The notes under the pieces were generated by a model. That model had not been told where the DNA came from. It saw only the letters and a list, made by a program, of their open reading frames with translations, and made no database searches. Below are positions 22,947 through 35,719 of a stretch of DNA of 64,000 nucleotides, piece after piece (positions within the stretch are counted from its first letter, which is position 1; every line of letters begins with the position of its first letter). Both the position numbers and the translations under genes were made by a program. Source of the DNA: Zantedeschia hybrid cultivar (lineage: Eukaryota > Streptophyta > Magnoliopsida > Alismatales > Araceae); assembly GCA_030544215.1 (NCBI GenBank), contig JARZZO010000004.1, positions 15,488,501 through 15,552,500 of the forward strand, written 5' to 3'.

Positions 22947-24889
22947 ATAGATAGCAAGGAAGACATAGGAAAACTAAGAATCAATATTTCTTTAAGAGGT
23001 AGGTGGATAACTCTAAACATGATCTATTTTCTATTAAAATATATATATTATTTTTAAAAATTTACATAAGCCAATAAATTGGTAAGAAGTTTTATCTATA
23101 TGTCTACTTCTTGATTATCAAGTTTTATATTTTTATGATGTTTTTTACTATTTATCCCTTGAGTATTATCTCAACATATGCAATATATCCATTCAATCTG
23201 TTTTGTTTTCAACTGTGATCACTTGAGTTACAGATTTTTATTCTCCCTTGTCCAATATTCAATTGAGTTTAAATTTTGATAAAAGTTTATTTTTTGTAAT
23301 TTTTTGAGTTCTATTAATATTTATCCGTAATATTCTTCTCACACTATATAATCTGTCATAGTAGTTTTGAAATCCTAACTTGCGAATGCCAAATTTTGTG
23401 GAGACTTTTTTTGTATTATCATTGAATTCTCTATAAAATTTAAAAATTTTATGACCCCGTTTTCTATTTATTTTACCATGTATTTTGATTTACTTAAATT
23501 CTATTTAAGTCGGATTTTTGGAATCAAAGCGGGAGTCCAAAATTATATCAAACCAATATAAAAATTGATGAAACTTTGTTCACACCTTACATATGATCTA
23601 TTTGACATGCTTGCCAAGTTTGAAATTTTTTTGAATCTATTTGATAATATTCAACCTATTTGTTGATTTTTCAATTTTGAAAATTAGTCTTAGTGGCCGA
23701 AAAATATGTTTATTATTCCAAAAATTATGAGATAATTCGTCAAGCTTATATTTTTATCCAGTAACTTGTTGGCATCAACTTTGCTGTATGTTTTCATATA
23801 TATGACCTTGTTGGCTTTTTAAGTGACTATTTTGTATATAAAAGTGTATATTTTTACTTATACTTATATGTAGCACTTTAATAATTTAAATTCAATATCT
23901 ATACTCATTCTTTGTCATCATTTGATCTCTATCAATTTGATTGCCATAATTATTTGACTTTGCTTAGATATTGCCATCTTAATGAGATATTTGGTCAAAT
24001 TCCATTATAAGTATCTATATTGAATATGATATTTTATTTAGAACCTGAGGGCAAACGGGTGGAATCCTAATTTCTGGTCAGTTAAACTAGGAGATAGCGA
24101 TACATAACGTCCTGGCAGTTTGAAGTTAAATAGAACTTAGACTCCCCAGTTCTACGCAATGACCAAGACCTTTGCATCATTTGCCTAGATGCTTTGGTAT
24201 TTATTTTGTTTGGCTCCTTATGTTATGGTTTGGATATATGTCCGCTATCATGTGATTTGATATGTTTGATTGGCACATAAATTTAAAATTTTTGTTTTAT
24301 ATGTTCATTTGAATTCAGCTTAGTCATTTGAATCATTTGATCATCATATTTAGCTATCCCCTTTACAATCATATGAATTTATATTAACTATAAGATCTAT
24401 TATATAAATTTGATTGGATAAGCTACTACGTCATGATATTTGCTATTTGATATAAGATATGCTCAAGAGACGGCGATACATAACGCCTTGATAATTTGAT
24501 ATATTCTGTTTGATATGTAATACGTTCTGATCATCGCTAGTAGAATTTGATTTGTTCGATAAAACACATTTGATTTGATAAGTTTATATCTGACCATATT
24601 TTGTATCATGTTCTTATTTGAGATATATGTAGAACTATGTAAGATCATGTTTAATATAATTGAATAATGTGATTTGTAAAATTTACTATATGTTAAGTCA
24701 TATAGATGGTTTGAAGCCTACTGAGTGGTTGTACTCATAAATCCTATTAACATTCAGAGTATGAGAAAGAGAATTTAGAATTTGAGCAGACTTCTGATTG
24801 AGGTATTTGACATCTTTAAGAGGTTATCAATATTTAAATTTACAGCTTTCTTAGATTTGATGTAATAGGAATAATGAGAGATTGATGTA
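22947..24889 (+). repeat. Truncated left copy of a long gypsy LTR
   Basis: This block is repeated in direct orientation at about 26691-29085. Both share CTTTAAGAGGTAGGTGGA near the start, GGCAAACGGGTGGAATCCTA in the middle and the ACTGAGTGG/TTGAGTGGTTGTACT area near the end. It lacks the U3 part and TATA region present in the right copy, so it is a 5'-truncated 5' LTR. It preserves the empty site of the MITE found in the right copy. Confidence 0.7.
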
Positions 24890-25430
24890 TTTTTCTTTAT
24901 TTAGTGAGATTAAGAATTTATAATTGTTTGAAGAATATATGATTTTATAACAAGACACTGTGATGTTAGGACTCAGATATCTTAAGTTGAAAATATCTAT
25001 AAGAGTTAATTGACATACTTGTATGACATTCTAAGTGCTTTTAAGGAGTAATTATAAGTCACTATGAGGTTGTTATGATCATGATATGTATCCTAATTAT
25101 TTTTTGTACATACTCAACCATATGAGAGTTAGTTAATCATCAGTTTCTTTCCACTTTATGTCCTTAGCTATGTCAGGATAAGTTTATCCATTGATTAATT
25201 AAATTGATTAACTAGCTCTCATCTCAAGTCTATAGACACATTAAATCAAAGGTGTATATTAATTTTATTATAAATACCCTTCAAATATGGATCTATTTAT
25301 CGTAGTGATCTAATCTTGATTGGGTAATCGATTAATCTTATTCTATGACCTTAGATATCAGTATGAGTAATCTATTTAATACAAAGATAGATTGTTAGAA
25401 TTTATCAAATTTCGAGGACAAAGTTTCTTT
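24890..25430 (+). pseudogene. Remnant of gypsy internal region
   Basis: Only about 540 bp remain between the two LTR copies. The end (FRGQ-like frame AAATTTCGAGGACAAAG, 25408-25424) resembles the 3' end of a gypsy pol gene just before the polypurine tract. Gag and the enzymatic domains are gone. Confidence 0.5.
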
Positions 25431-25443
25431 AAGAGAGAGAGGA
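25431..25443 (+). other. Polypurine tract of the gypsy element
   Basis: AAGAGAGAGAGGA directly precedes the LTR start TGTTATGTCCCGC, the usual position of the plus-strand primer for reverse transcription. Confidence 0.65.
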
Positions 25444-28400
25444 TGTTATGTCCCGCACCTTTGCAACTCATTAATAATTTTAATTAACTTAAATTACATC
25501 AGGTAACTAATTATAAGAGTCCATTAGTGAGTTTAAGTAATTCGATTTAATACAATTAACTTAATTATGAAAGTCCATTAATCTAATTATATTACTAAGA
25601 ATAGCCCACTAATTTAATTAAAATTATAGGTTGATAGCAGTATAGTAAAATAATGATAACATTTTGTTGAAAATTCAGATTAAGGCGTGGTTAATATCAT
25701 TAGAAAGATCATGAAAAGATATATAACCTTGTAGAAGACTATTTTTACTAATTCTGATATTTTAAAGGTCAAACATATCGATGATCAGTTTTAAAAAGAG
25801 TTGCCTATAGAAAACAAGTCCTAATCAGACTAAGATTTGAATTAGGAATCAAAAGATAGTATAATTAAAGTTAACCATGACTTAGAAACTTATGTATGAC
25901 ATACTTGACTTGATTAGAAGTAGACCATAATAAATTTGAATCTGATTAAGATTCTAATTAGTGGGTAGAAAGTCATAATTAGAATATTACTTGAACTAAA
26001 ATTATGTACACATATTTACTTGATACAGTCCTTGTATTTTGAGTATAACGTCGTGTATAAAATTTTAAATTAAGTAAGACAACTCTCAAAAGAACGATAG
26101 CTCAAAATTTTAGAAGTTTTATAAAGATCATGTATTTAAAATAAGTTCTTTACTAGTCGGAATCAAGACATCTTTATATAGGAAGGAAATCTACCATATT
26201 TCTGGGTTCAGAGTACTCAGGACAATAGGTCAATAAAATAGACATCACTTTTTGTACAAATGTCCAAAAATAGTAAGATTAATGGGATTGAAAATATAAT
26301 AAAAATTTATAAATTATGTAAATTTTTTTATAAAAGGAAACTGCAGGCGGCATGAACAGAGTCTGATTTGTACTTGGAAGTGACTTTGACTTAGAGATTA
26401 AGTTATAAGGAGTTGGAGTTTGACTCCAGTAAAGAAAGGAGATCTTAGTGATTGTATTAAGAAGAAAAATAAGTATATATAAAGCCCTGGGGTCGTGCTC
26501 AAGCTCTATTACGTGCATATCTCTTCCATTAGTAAGTTCATATGGTGCTCTTGAGATAATAACGTTGATTCATGATTATTTCTTTTAGAAATTTGATTCT
26601 AACAAATATTTTGTGTTATTGGAGGCTTAGAGAATGTGAGAACTAACATAGAGAATGTGAAAAAGAGTTTAGAGGAGGAAGAAACTATATATAGATAGCA
26701 AAGAAGCTATAAGGGAACCGAGAACCGATCTTTCTTTAAGAGGTAGGTGGACAACTCTAAGCATGATCTATTTGTATTAAAAAATTATATTATTTTTAAA
26801 AGTTTTCAAAAGCTAATTAATTGGTAAAAATTTGATCTATATGTCGACTTCATGATCATCAAGTTTCATATGTTTATGATCTTCTTTACTATTTATCTCT
26901 TGATTATTATCTCAGCATATGTAATATGTCCATTTAAGCTGTTTTGTTTCCAACTGTAATCACCTGAGTTATAAATATTTATTGTCCCTTGTTCGATATT
27001 CAATTGAGTTGAAATTGTGACAAAAGTTTACTTTTTATGATTTTTTGAGTTTTGTTAATCTTTATTCTGTAATATTCTTCTCAGACTATATAATCCGTCC
27101 TGACAATTTTGAAATCCCGACTTGTTAATCTTATATTTCACTTGAGTCATGTCCAAATCATGCAAAATTTTGTGGAGACCTTTTTTATATTATTCTTGAC
27201 ATCTCTGTAAAGTTTGAGAATTTTATAATTTCGTTTGCTATTTATTTTGTCTTCTGTTTTGATTTGTTGAAATTTTATTTAAGTCAGATTTTTGGAATCG
27301 AGGCAAAAGTCCAAAATTAGATCAAACAAATCCTGAAATTGATGAAACTTTGTCCACACCTTACATACGATTTATTTGACATGTTCACCAAGTTTGGCAA
27401 TTTTATGAATCTATTTGATAATAATATGCCTATTTGTTGTTTTTTAAATTATGAAAATTAGTCTTAATGGCCGAAAAATATGTTTGTTGTTCCAAAAGTT
27501 CTGAGATAACTCGTCAAGCTTATATTTCTATCCAGTGACTTGTTGGCATTAGATTTACTGTAATTTTTCATATATATGGCTTTGTTGACTGTTTAAGTGA
27601 CTATTTTGTATATAAAGGCGTATATTTTTACTTATATGTAGCACTTTGATAATTTAAATTTAAGATCTATGCTCATTCTTTGTCATCATTTGATCTCTAT
27701 TAATCTGATTGTGCCATAATTATTTGACTTTGCTTGGACATTACCATCTTAAGGAGATATTTGATCCGATTTCATTATAAGCATCTATATTAGATAGGAT
27801 GTTTTATTTGGAATTCGAGGGCAAACGGGTGGAATCCTAATTTCTGGTTGGCTAAACCAAGAGACGGCGATACATAATGTCCTAGGCTCACTTTGTTTGC
27901 AGAATAACTTAAACTAGAATAAGGTTTTTTAGATTTCTTAAACCAGAATAAGAGGTATTTTGATTTGGTAAGTTATTGGTATTCCACCCAGAATAAGGAG
28001 AATGATACTGCACTATTTCAAGTGATTTGGTAGGAATAAGTGGAATAAGGAGTGAAATAAAAGGTAAAATTGAGAGAATTGGGGGAATTAGATATTCCAG
28101 GTGGGTTTGGGGAGTTGGGGGAATTAGATATTCCAGGTAGGTTTGGGGAGTTGGGGGAATTGGAGGAATTAGGCATACCCTCAACCAAATCAGAATAGGG
28201 CCTTTATACTGGCTATTTTGGCCTTATTCCACAAACAAAGTGAGCCCTAGTGGTTTAGAGTTGGGTAGGACTTAGACTCCCTGATTCTACGTAGTGACCA
28301 AGACTTTTGCATCATTTGCCTATATGCTTTGGTATTTATTTTGTTTGGCTCTTTATATTGTGGTTTGAGTGTATGTCCACTATGACGTGATTCGATATGT

Positions 28401-30343
28401 TTGCTTGGCATATAAATCTGAAATCTTTACTCGATATGTTCATTTGAATTTACCTTAGTCATTTGAATCCTTTGATCATCATGTATAGCTATCCGTTTAC
28501 AATCAAATGAATATATCTTAACTATATGATCTATGATATGAATATGATTTGATAAGTTACTACGCCATGATATTTGCTATTTGATATGAGATATACTTAG
28601 GGGACAACGATACGTAACGCCCTGATAATTTGATATGTTCTGTTCGTTATATGATACGTTCTGATCATGGCTAGTAGAATTTGATATGTCCGATATGAGC
28701 TCAATCATGCCATATATGCTATATGTTAATTGATCTATTCATGTTATTAGAAAACACATTTGATTTGATAAGCTTATATATGACCATGTTTTATATTATG
28801 TTCTTATTTGATATATATGTAGAACTTTCTCAGATTATATTTAGTATAATTATATATTGTGATTTGTAAAATTTTACTATATGTTAAGTCATGTGGATGG
28901 TTTGAAACCTATTGAGTGGTTGTACTTATAAACCCTATTAACATTTTCATAGTATAATAAAGAGAAGTTGGAATTTGTGGAGACTTCTGATTAAGACATT
29001 TTACATTTTCAGGAGATTATCTAGATTTAAATTTACAACTTTCTTAGATTTGATGTAGTAGGGATAATGGGAGATTAATATATTTTGATGTAGCCCTGAT
29101 TTGTTCTTTGAAAGTTAAATGTGTTTATGTTAAAATTTGAGATTTATGATTATGATTTGTAGGAAATAAGGTTAGAAACATGTTTAAGGTTCTTAAAGCA
29201 TGAATAATTTTCTTTTAGATGTTTTAATCTTTGCTTGCATTAGTTGATTCGATGAGGCATGTTAGATGGAGGGGTAGGTAAATATCATGTTAATTCTATC
29301 AAAATTTTCATGCTTAATCCTTGGAAAATAACTTTAGTCATGCATGATCTTGCTAACCTTGTTCACAACATATTAGAATATATGTGTTCAGCATATAATC
29401 CTTGATTAATAAAGAAGCATGAATGTTAAGTGAATTTATGAATTTATCTGGAAAGTCTAAAATATGTCACCCAGGGGTGATGCAATTTACGAATCGCGTC
29501 GCCTGTGAGTGACGCATTTCAGGTTCCTCTGTAAGTATCGTTGGACAGAAATTGGTTGATTTCATGTTTGTGTTGGTAATTACATTTATGTTGTTCACTG
29601 CATTATCACAGCATGTCTTCATGAATGTTAAGATGTATAATCAAGGGACAATGAAACCTTTGGGGAAGACATTAAATAAGATGTGAAAGGGTCCGAGGCA
29701 ACAAGTTAAAATCCTGGAACTGTGCTTGCTTGCAGATACACCGACCCAAGGTGGGATATGTCAATCCCCCGACTGTACAGCCAAGGATATAGTGGGCAGT
29801 GCCTTACCACTCGGTGAAGAACTGCATATAGTTTTGTCAATTATCACTGATATTTATGCCTAGGAGATGAAGCATCTAAATATATGGTACTAAGTTGCTT
29901 ATGGATTGTGAAATTATAAGCTTGCTCGATCGGTGGACTCACTCTTGTAAGAACTAATTTTCAAGTGAGGAGAATCCTGTTAAGGTAGGCGAGGCAAGAG
30001 AGGATCCAAAAGCTTGAAGCTAAAACTTTGGTTACCTAGAAGTAGGTTTTATTTTATGTTCAGTAGTAAGAGATGTAATAGGTTTACTTTAGCATAAGTG
30101 ATGTACTCTTATTTTATGGTTATTTAGAGATCCTAGATTTGTGAGACATTGTATTTATCTTCAACAGTTCATTAGTAGACTTTTCTTGTGACAATGATGG
30201 TTGTTTCATTTTAATATGGAGTTTTTGTAAGGATGCTCATTTGGAAAATATGTAAGTAGATGTTTGGGTTGTTCCCACTGTGGTGCTGTCTTGTTGGTTC
30301 ATGTAGGCCGGCACAATCGAACCGGGTTGGCGGAAGTGTTACA
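25444..30343 (+). repeat. Right (3') LTR of the long-LTR gypsy element
   Basis: Starts TGTTATGTCCCGC after a polypurine tract and may end GGAAGTGTTACA at 30343. A TATA box (26475-26483) followed by GCCCTGGGG marks the U3/R promoter. The 26691-29085 part is duplicated at 22947-24889. Without the nested MITE the LTR would be about 4.5 kb, long but known for Tekay/Del-like gypsy elements. The segment after 29085 has no partner in the window, so the right boundary is the least certain point. Confidence 0.55.
27882..28249. mobile_element. MITE (PIF/Harbinger-like), 362 bp
   Basis: The element proper is 27885-28246, flanked by the 3-bp duplication CTA (27882-27884, 28247-28249). Terminal inverted repeats read GGCTCACTTTGTTTG at the left and CAAACAAAGTGAGCC at the right. 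The homologous position in the left LTR copy, near 24110 (GTCCTGGCAGTTTG), is uninterrupted and gives the pre-insertion state. Inside, a G-rich unit of about 38 bp (GGGGGAATTAGATATTCCAG) is tandemly repeated. It has no coding capacity. A 3-bp duplication and GGC ends fit PIF/Harbinger, though TTA or TAA is more usual. Confidence 0.87.
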
Positions 30344-30496
30344 ATGGACGTGTTTTTAGAAAGTTAGCTGATTTTCAAAGAAAATAAAAGAAAATCAATC
30401 AACAAACTTGTTGGGTCAAAGATTTGTTTGCTCCAAATTTGACTGTCCAGACTCCTTGGATCACAGAAGACTCCCCATGCTCCTAAAAAATAGACA

Positions 30497-31140
30497 CTAG
30501 GTCAGAGGAGACCCTGATTGCGATCCGGGGGGACCCCCTCCGATGCTTAAGTCAGAAAGTGTTGGGACAAGGAGAATGTAGAGAATATGGTGTAGAACAT
30601 ACCCTTCTGAGGATACGAGGGGGTCCCTTTTATAGGGGCGGATCTGAGGCAGTAACCAAGTCCGAATAGGGAGCATGTTGTGGGACATTAGGTCCAATCC
30701 CCAGGCAGGACAGGACTATGGCTTTCCCTTATCTACTTCGAGTTGATTCTAAGGACAATTCCTTCTATAGGAAGTCTCCTGGCGCACACTGGACATTGAG
30801 TTCCATTTCGTATTGAGGCGCTCCTTGTTGGAGCCTGGGTTCATGGGCCTGTTGGTTGAAAGTCCCATCAGATTGTGGCAACAAGCAGGGGCATTCCTTA
30901 GAGGGCCATCCCACCTAGGAAATGGGCCAGCGAAACTGGGCCCTCTCACTAACCCCCTCGTTCCGAAGGGCGAGGGCGCAACCTTCGGAGCACTCGAACC
31001 GTGAGTGGGTTGGCGCATTGATGTCGGCGAGGAACACCCGCCCTTCCGCCTTCGAAAGGTACACGTGTCTCGTTTGAACGTGGGCATTGGTTCGACGGTC
31101 ACGCCTACCTGAGGCGGGCCGTCTTTTCATTTATCAAGGG
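30497..31140 (-). repeat. LTR-like stretch, minus orientation
   Basis: On the minus strand a TATA-like CCCCTATAAAAGGGACC (about 30626-30642) is followed by GACTTAAGCATCGGAGGG and GGTCCCCCCGGATC (30520-30555), a layout I associate with the R/U5 region of plant gypsy LTRs. No partner LTR is in the window and neither end is fixed. It abuts the antisense gene at 31311, the same arrangement as the LTR at 34513-35706 and the PMD genes. Confidence 0.4.
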
Positions 31141-31186
31141 AGGTGGTACGTCGCCACCGAACGGACGCTTCTCACAGGAGGCATGA

Positions 31187-31202
31187 GGAGATATAAACCC
31201 CT
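31187..31202 (+). promoter_or_regulatory. TATA box upstream of the gypsy-type pseudogene
   Basis: GGAGATATAAACCCC lies about 110 bp before the ATG at 31311 on the same strand, a plausible core promoter position. Confidence 0.45.
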
Positions 31203-31310
31203 TAGGGCAAGAACAAACACCCATCTCCGCTCGAGCCTTCTATCTGTGACCCTTTGTTTGAGCTTTCCTCTTTCGAGCTCCCCGAGCTCATCTGCTTCCT
31301 TGTTTCCGGC

Positions 31311-34300
31311 ATGCCAATGGCTCGCCACGCAGCGCAAGTGGCTTGGGATATGTCCTATGCCAGAGGGGTCGAAGCCGACCATGAAGCTATGCAGTCGTTG
31401 ACCTACTCAGAGAGGCACCTAGCGGACATCTGATCAAGATTTAGCATCCTGCAGGAATATAGGCTTAGTGTCCCTCGTGGCGACGAGTGGATATACAACA
31501 AGAGGAGCCGTTTATTCATGCTTATGAGGCCATGTTCGAGGCGAGCTTCTAGCTGTCGCTATCATCGTGCATGGAGCGACTTCTGAACTACTTCCACTTG
31601 GCACCGGGGCAGATAATGCCAAATTCGTGGTGATTGATCATCGACTTCTTCATTTGAGCGAAGGAGCTCAGCTACCTGGAGCGCTCGCCGGCAATGCTAC
31701 ACCTCACCTTCCAGCCAAAGAGGGGCGTGAAGGCGGGCAATTGTGGATTCATCGAACTAGAGGCCTGTGAGAAGGCTCTATTCCATCTGACCGACTTTAG
31801 TAAGGTTGTCCACTCGAAAGAGTGCTTCTTCTGGGTGATAGACCGAGAAGGGGAGTGCTAGTTGTTCCCCGTCACCTTCCATGATCTCTTTGTCGGGTCG
31901 TTGGTTTACCTACTGCTGGTCCCGATGCCTCCGGACGAGGCCCTGGTGGTCACAACTATTCAGCAAGGGCCTCCTCAAGAGATTGTCGATGTGGTAACGG
32001 AGGAGAGATCGTAGGCAGTAGGTCTTAGCGGCCTGCCAGTCCCAGGTAAGTGTCTTCCTGATGTGTATCTTAGCTTTTTCCTTTGTTTTTTTTTTTTTTT
32101 GCTATGGATTGGCATCCACTTTCATGTCCAGGCGCCCATCCCCCACAGTCTGGAAGGGGGGAAGGTCTGGTCGCAGTTCCCTTCGAGATTTGAGAGGGGC
32201 GATGATGGTGATGGTGGCCGAACCTAGGGAAGGCCAGGAGTTCATCCGCCCTGATGTTGGAAGGCATAGCAAGAGGAGGGGCGATAAAGTGACAATAGGT
32301 ACCTCTAACCCTTTCCTATTCCCTCCATGCCTTGGGTCGGGATATGAAAATGTGTTAATCTTACGACCTAGTCCAGACGAGTCCCACTGACGATGGTAAG
32401 AGAGGTGCCAGGATGTTGTTGCTGTCCTGGCGGCATCTCAAGCGATCCCTTAAGTAGAAGGGACCTCGGGGTCATCTGAGTCTGACCTCCCCCTCGCCCA
32501 GCTAATGTAGAGGGGAATTGCGCCTGAACCTGAGGCGGGCAGTTCGGGGGCAGTGAGCTAGGGCCAGAGACCTCTACGGCGACGTCAGGTGAGGAGACTA
32601 AGAGTGAAGAGAGCGGCACGGTCGGCAGGGACGCTGAAGTAATGGAGGAGGTATGGTCCTCCTCCTCAGAAAGCTATTGGGATTTCTTGAGTTTCTCCAG
32701 ATCGCTCACGCAGCGGAAAATAAAATAAAACAACGATCCGTTTTCCCGTTTCGAAAAATCTAAAACTACGATTATCGTATAATCGATTCTCATCGTGTGC
32801 GGATACGAATCCGCAACCGTTCGGTTCCGTCGGTGCGACACCGCAAGCCGCGCAAGCGCCCGGCCTCTAGCGAAGTCCACGTGATCCTCCCCGCGACGGA
32901 TATCCTCGCGTTCCTCGTTCTTCACAGCCCACGAAACCTCCGCCGGTCGCCGCAATGATCGCCGCAACTCGCGGACGATTTCCCGTCGAACGGGATTCGG
33001 AGAAGTGGCGGAGCAGATCTGGATCTGTCTTGACGCCAGAGAGAGAGAGAGAAATAGAGGAGGGGCGGCTAGGGTTAGCAACAGCTTGGCCTGCTCAGCC
33101 TGTTCGCTATGTTTTATACTAACCGCGCGATTTTTCATAAAAACCCCCGGTTTGTATAAAACCCACTTATTTATCTATCGCCTTGAGAATCATTTGCGTG
33201 TGATCCTCTAGGCCCAAGTACCAGTCCAGTTAATGGCCCAACAAGCCCAATGACTCCTCACTGGCTTTATTAATCAATTAATAACCCTTTATTAATTAAT
33301 TAATCAATCGAATTGATGTCGCACATCAAATTCGACCGGGGCCTCCGATCACATTGGGTGCCAAGCAACACCGCGTGAACTCGGAAGGTATTGGGGTTAA
33401 GTAACCCACTCTTGGAACCTTTCCGCCGACAGTTACCGCGTGGATATAATCCTTCATTCGTACAATGTTCTCGAGTCAACTCAGGGCATGGCGAGCTGTC
33501 AAACCCTAACCGGTCGACTCACTTGGATTGGATGCCGCTGATGAATATCGGAAAACTCCTTTCCCGATATTATCGTCCGCCCTGGCCAGGGACTTTCGTG
33601 CATCCTTCCCAGAGCATTCTCCCTCTAAGTACCGAGAGCGAATGATTCCTTATTGACACACAATTCCCTTCGACGGTATTCCGATGTACCCCATCCTTGA
33701 CGTATTAGAATCCCGTGGCTAGAGATTCGTAAACCAAGGTCAAAGCACAAAAGTCTACCGACAAGGTGTCCTTGGTGTCTCAGGTCCGAGGACCATCCAC
33801 GCAACTGCGACAATAGAATCAAGCTGGTTGACAGTGAGGTACAATACCATCCATTGATTCAGTCGGATCAGTTCAGTGAACTCATTCTCCAATGAGCACC
33901 TACAGATTCGCCTTAGTGTCTCCACACAAGTGACTTATGAGATCAGTCACCCTCATCATATGAGCAGGAGTAATCTGTACTAGTCTAACCGGATATCCGA
34001 TGTCCTTCTCGGATATCCTCCGATTAGGAACAATTAAGAATATGTGTGTTTAAGTGATCAGTCTCATTAGTATGATCTCATTATAATCTGATCACTATAG
34101 CACATATTCACGGACTTCATTATGAAACGAGAATTAATGCGATTTACACATAATGAATATTATGCCATTATATTAATAAATGAACGAGATTTACATAGTC
34201 AGATTGACTTGTAGGCCACCTAAAACTAACAAAAGCTGGGGGGGCGAGGAAGAAGAATTGGCAACATCCCCCTTAGAGGCGATTGCACACTCGCCTCGAC

Positions 34301-34515
34301 GGGAGATGTACCTTTTTTGAGCCCTTGACCACTAAAAAGACTTCGCCGAAGCAATTGGCGAATAGGTACGTTTCTTGCTCTTGATGTGTTTCCAATACGC
34401 TTGGTCGGTGGACAAATTGCTTGGTCGCTTGAACAGAGATCTTCTAATTTTGCAGGTGAGGCGGCTGGTGATGAGCTAGGAGCCGAGGCGGATGAACCCC
34501 GAGTCATGGAGCTGT
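31311..34515 (+). pseudogene. 'Putative gypsy type transposon' family pseudogene (PF04195-like), spliced
   Basis: The frame opens MPMARHAAQVAWDMSYARGV at 31311. The family core lies at about 31520-31880: AYEAMFEASF, then NYFHLAPGQIMPNSW, then FQPKRGVKAG and FFWVIDREGE. A GTAAGT donor (32046) and a pyrimidine tract with acceptor (TCCAG near 32129) suggest an intron. A terminal frame GEAAGDELGAEADEPRVMEL follows an ATTTTGCAG acceptor near 34455. In-frame stops include TGA after HLADI, TAG in ASF*LSL, TGA after PNSW and TAG in EGEC*LF; a frameshift lies near 31520. A copia solo LTR splits the gene at 32675-34231. The family is named from transposon contexts; its molecular role is not known to me. 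Confidence 0.65.
32670..34236 (-). mobile_element. Solo LTR of a copia element related to the one at 40055
   Basis: The LTR is 32675-34231 (1557 bp), flanked by the 5-bp duplication AAAGC (32670-32674 and 34232-34236). It resembles the LTRs at 40055-41605 and 47674-49222 throughout (for example CTCTAGGCCCAA, CCAGTCCAGTTAATGGCCCA, CACACAAGTGACTTATG), but is clearly more diverged. It starts TATTGGGAT rather than TGTTGGGAT and ends ACTAACA. A single LTR with intact duplication is the product of recombination between the two LTRs of a full element. Confidence 0.9.
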
Positions 34516-35290
34516 AGTGCTAAAAAAGAGTATGTGTTTATCATGTTATCATGTGTTTACTATGATTAACAATATGAAAAGAATTGTGATCGCCAGAAAC
34601 CGAGGGTTTCAAAGGAAAAGTTATCGCTTACCAACCTTGCAAACTGGGAGAATGTGGGGTCTTTTGTTCCTCTCTTTCGGCCGGCTGAAAGAAAAGAGCA
34701 TTTTCTTTTTTTACTCTTGTTCTTCTTTTGTACCTTGCACAAAAAAAATTAAATAAATAATAAAACTATGATTAGAACTAAAGTAGTGTAGTATCTATTC
34801 TAATCAAGAATCTAAACATGCAACTAAACTAAAAGGACTCACTTTTTGTGTTCTTTTAAACCCCCTTAAGGAGTGTAGGTTCGGAAATCATGAGGTGAGT
34901 GTGTGCGATGAATTGATGCAATGAAAAACTATATGAAAAATAAACTAGAAAGGAAATTGGTTGGTTTGGCCCCTCGAAAGCCTTGATCTTCTTAAGCTTC
35001 AATGGTGGAAGAGGATGAAGGAACAAGAACTCTTTCTTGTTATCCACGTTTTTCTCCCTTGAGGACCTTAAAACACCTTGTAGAGAGCTCCGAATCCTCT
35101 AAAAACTAACCTCTTTCAAAGGTCAATGTACATATATATTTATAAGAAGTGATTTTAGGGTATTTGGCCTTCAAAAGGACTCTCCTGTGGCTTGGACTTG
35201 TCCTGGACGATCATAATGAGAATTGGAAACCCTTCCAACTTCTGGAACAGGATTATCTCGGCCAAATCTTACTTATTAGGAAACTTTTAA

Positions 35291-35315
35291 AACGCGTTAC
35301 TCAAGGGGGACGCCT
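35291..35315. repeat. GCGTC-type hairpin
   Basis: ACGCG and CGCCT words face each other around a TACTCAAGGGG loop. The arms are imperfect. Confidence 0.5.
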
Positions 35316-35386
35316 TTTAGTTCATTAATACGGCCAAAACAGAAACAAATCCAGAAAGGAAAATAAAAAATAATTAGGAAACATGA

Positions 35387-35411
35387 AAGGCGTCTTGTAC
35401 ACGCGACGTGC
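35387..35411. repeat. GCGTC-type hairpin
   Basis: GGCGTC and GACGTG arms around TTGTACACGC. Confidence 0.55.
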
Positions 35412-35562
35412 TTTAGATAAATTAGGAAATTAACTAGAATTAGAAATAGTAAACCTAAGCGGATTAGGACTTAAAAAGCATCGTGTAAGGGAGATGCTAT
35501 TCAGCTAAATCCTTTTAAATTTACAATTTTCAATTCCGAATTGATTTCTGCTAAGAATCTAA

Positions 35563-35589
35563 ATTGCGTCGTGTATACACGACGTGATT
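35563..35589. repeat. GCGTC-type hairpin with perfect palindrome
   Basis: The core CGTCGTGTATACACGACG is an 18-bp perfect palindrome, extended by imperfect T/G and A/T pairs. Confidence 0.75.
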
Positions 35590-35719
35590 CAACAAATTTC
35601 GAGAAAATCAATAAAAATTAATTAATGATTAAACATCAGACCATTCTGGAGCATTGTCATTGTGATATGAAATTTACTCAATATGATGTAAAAATTAGCA
35701 TGTCTACAGCTGCCCCACC

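Larger units (their letters stand above)
34513..35706 (-). repeat. Probable 3' LTR of the Tat-type element
   Basis: On the minus strand AAGGTGGGGCAGC (35707-35719 region, polypurine-like) is followed by TGTAGACATGC at 35706. The matching end would be GCACTACA at 34513, giving the TGTAG...CTACA ends also seen in the solo LTR at 61531-63107. A TATA box lies on the minus strand near 35133-35146 (CTTATAAATATATATG). The LTR contains at least four of the GCGTC hairpins. Its partner LTR is outside the window, so the left end is inferred from the terminal repeat only. Confidence 0.5.
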
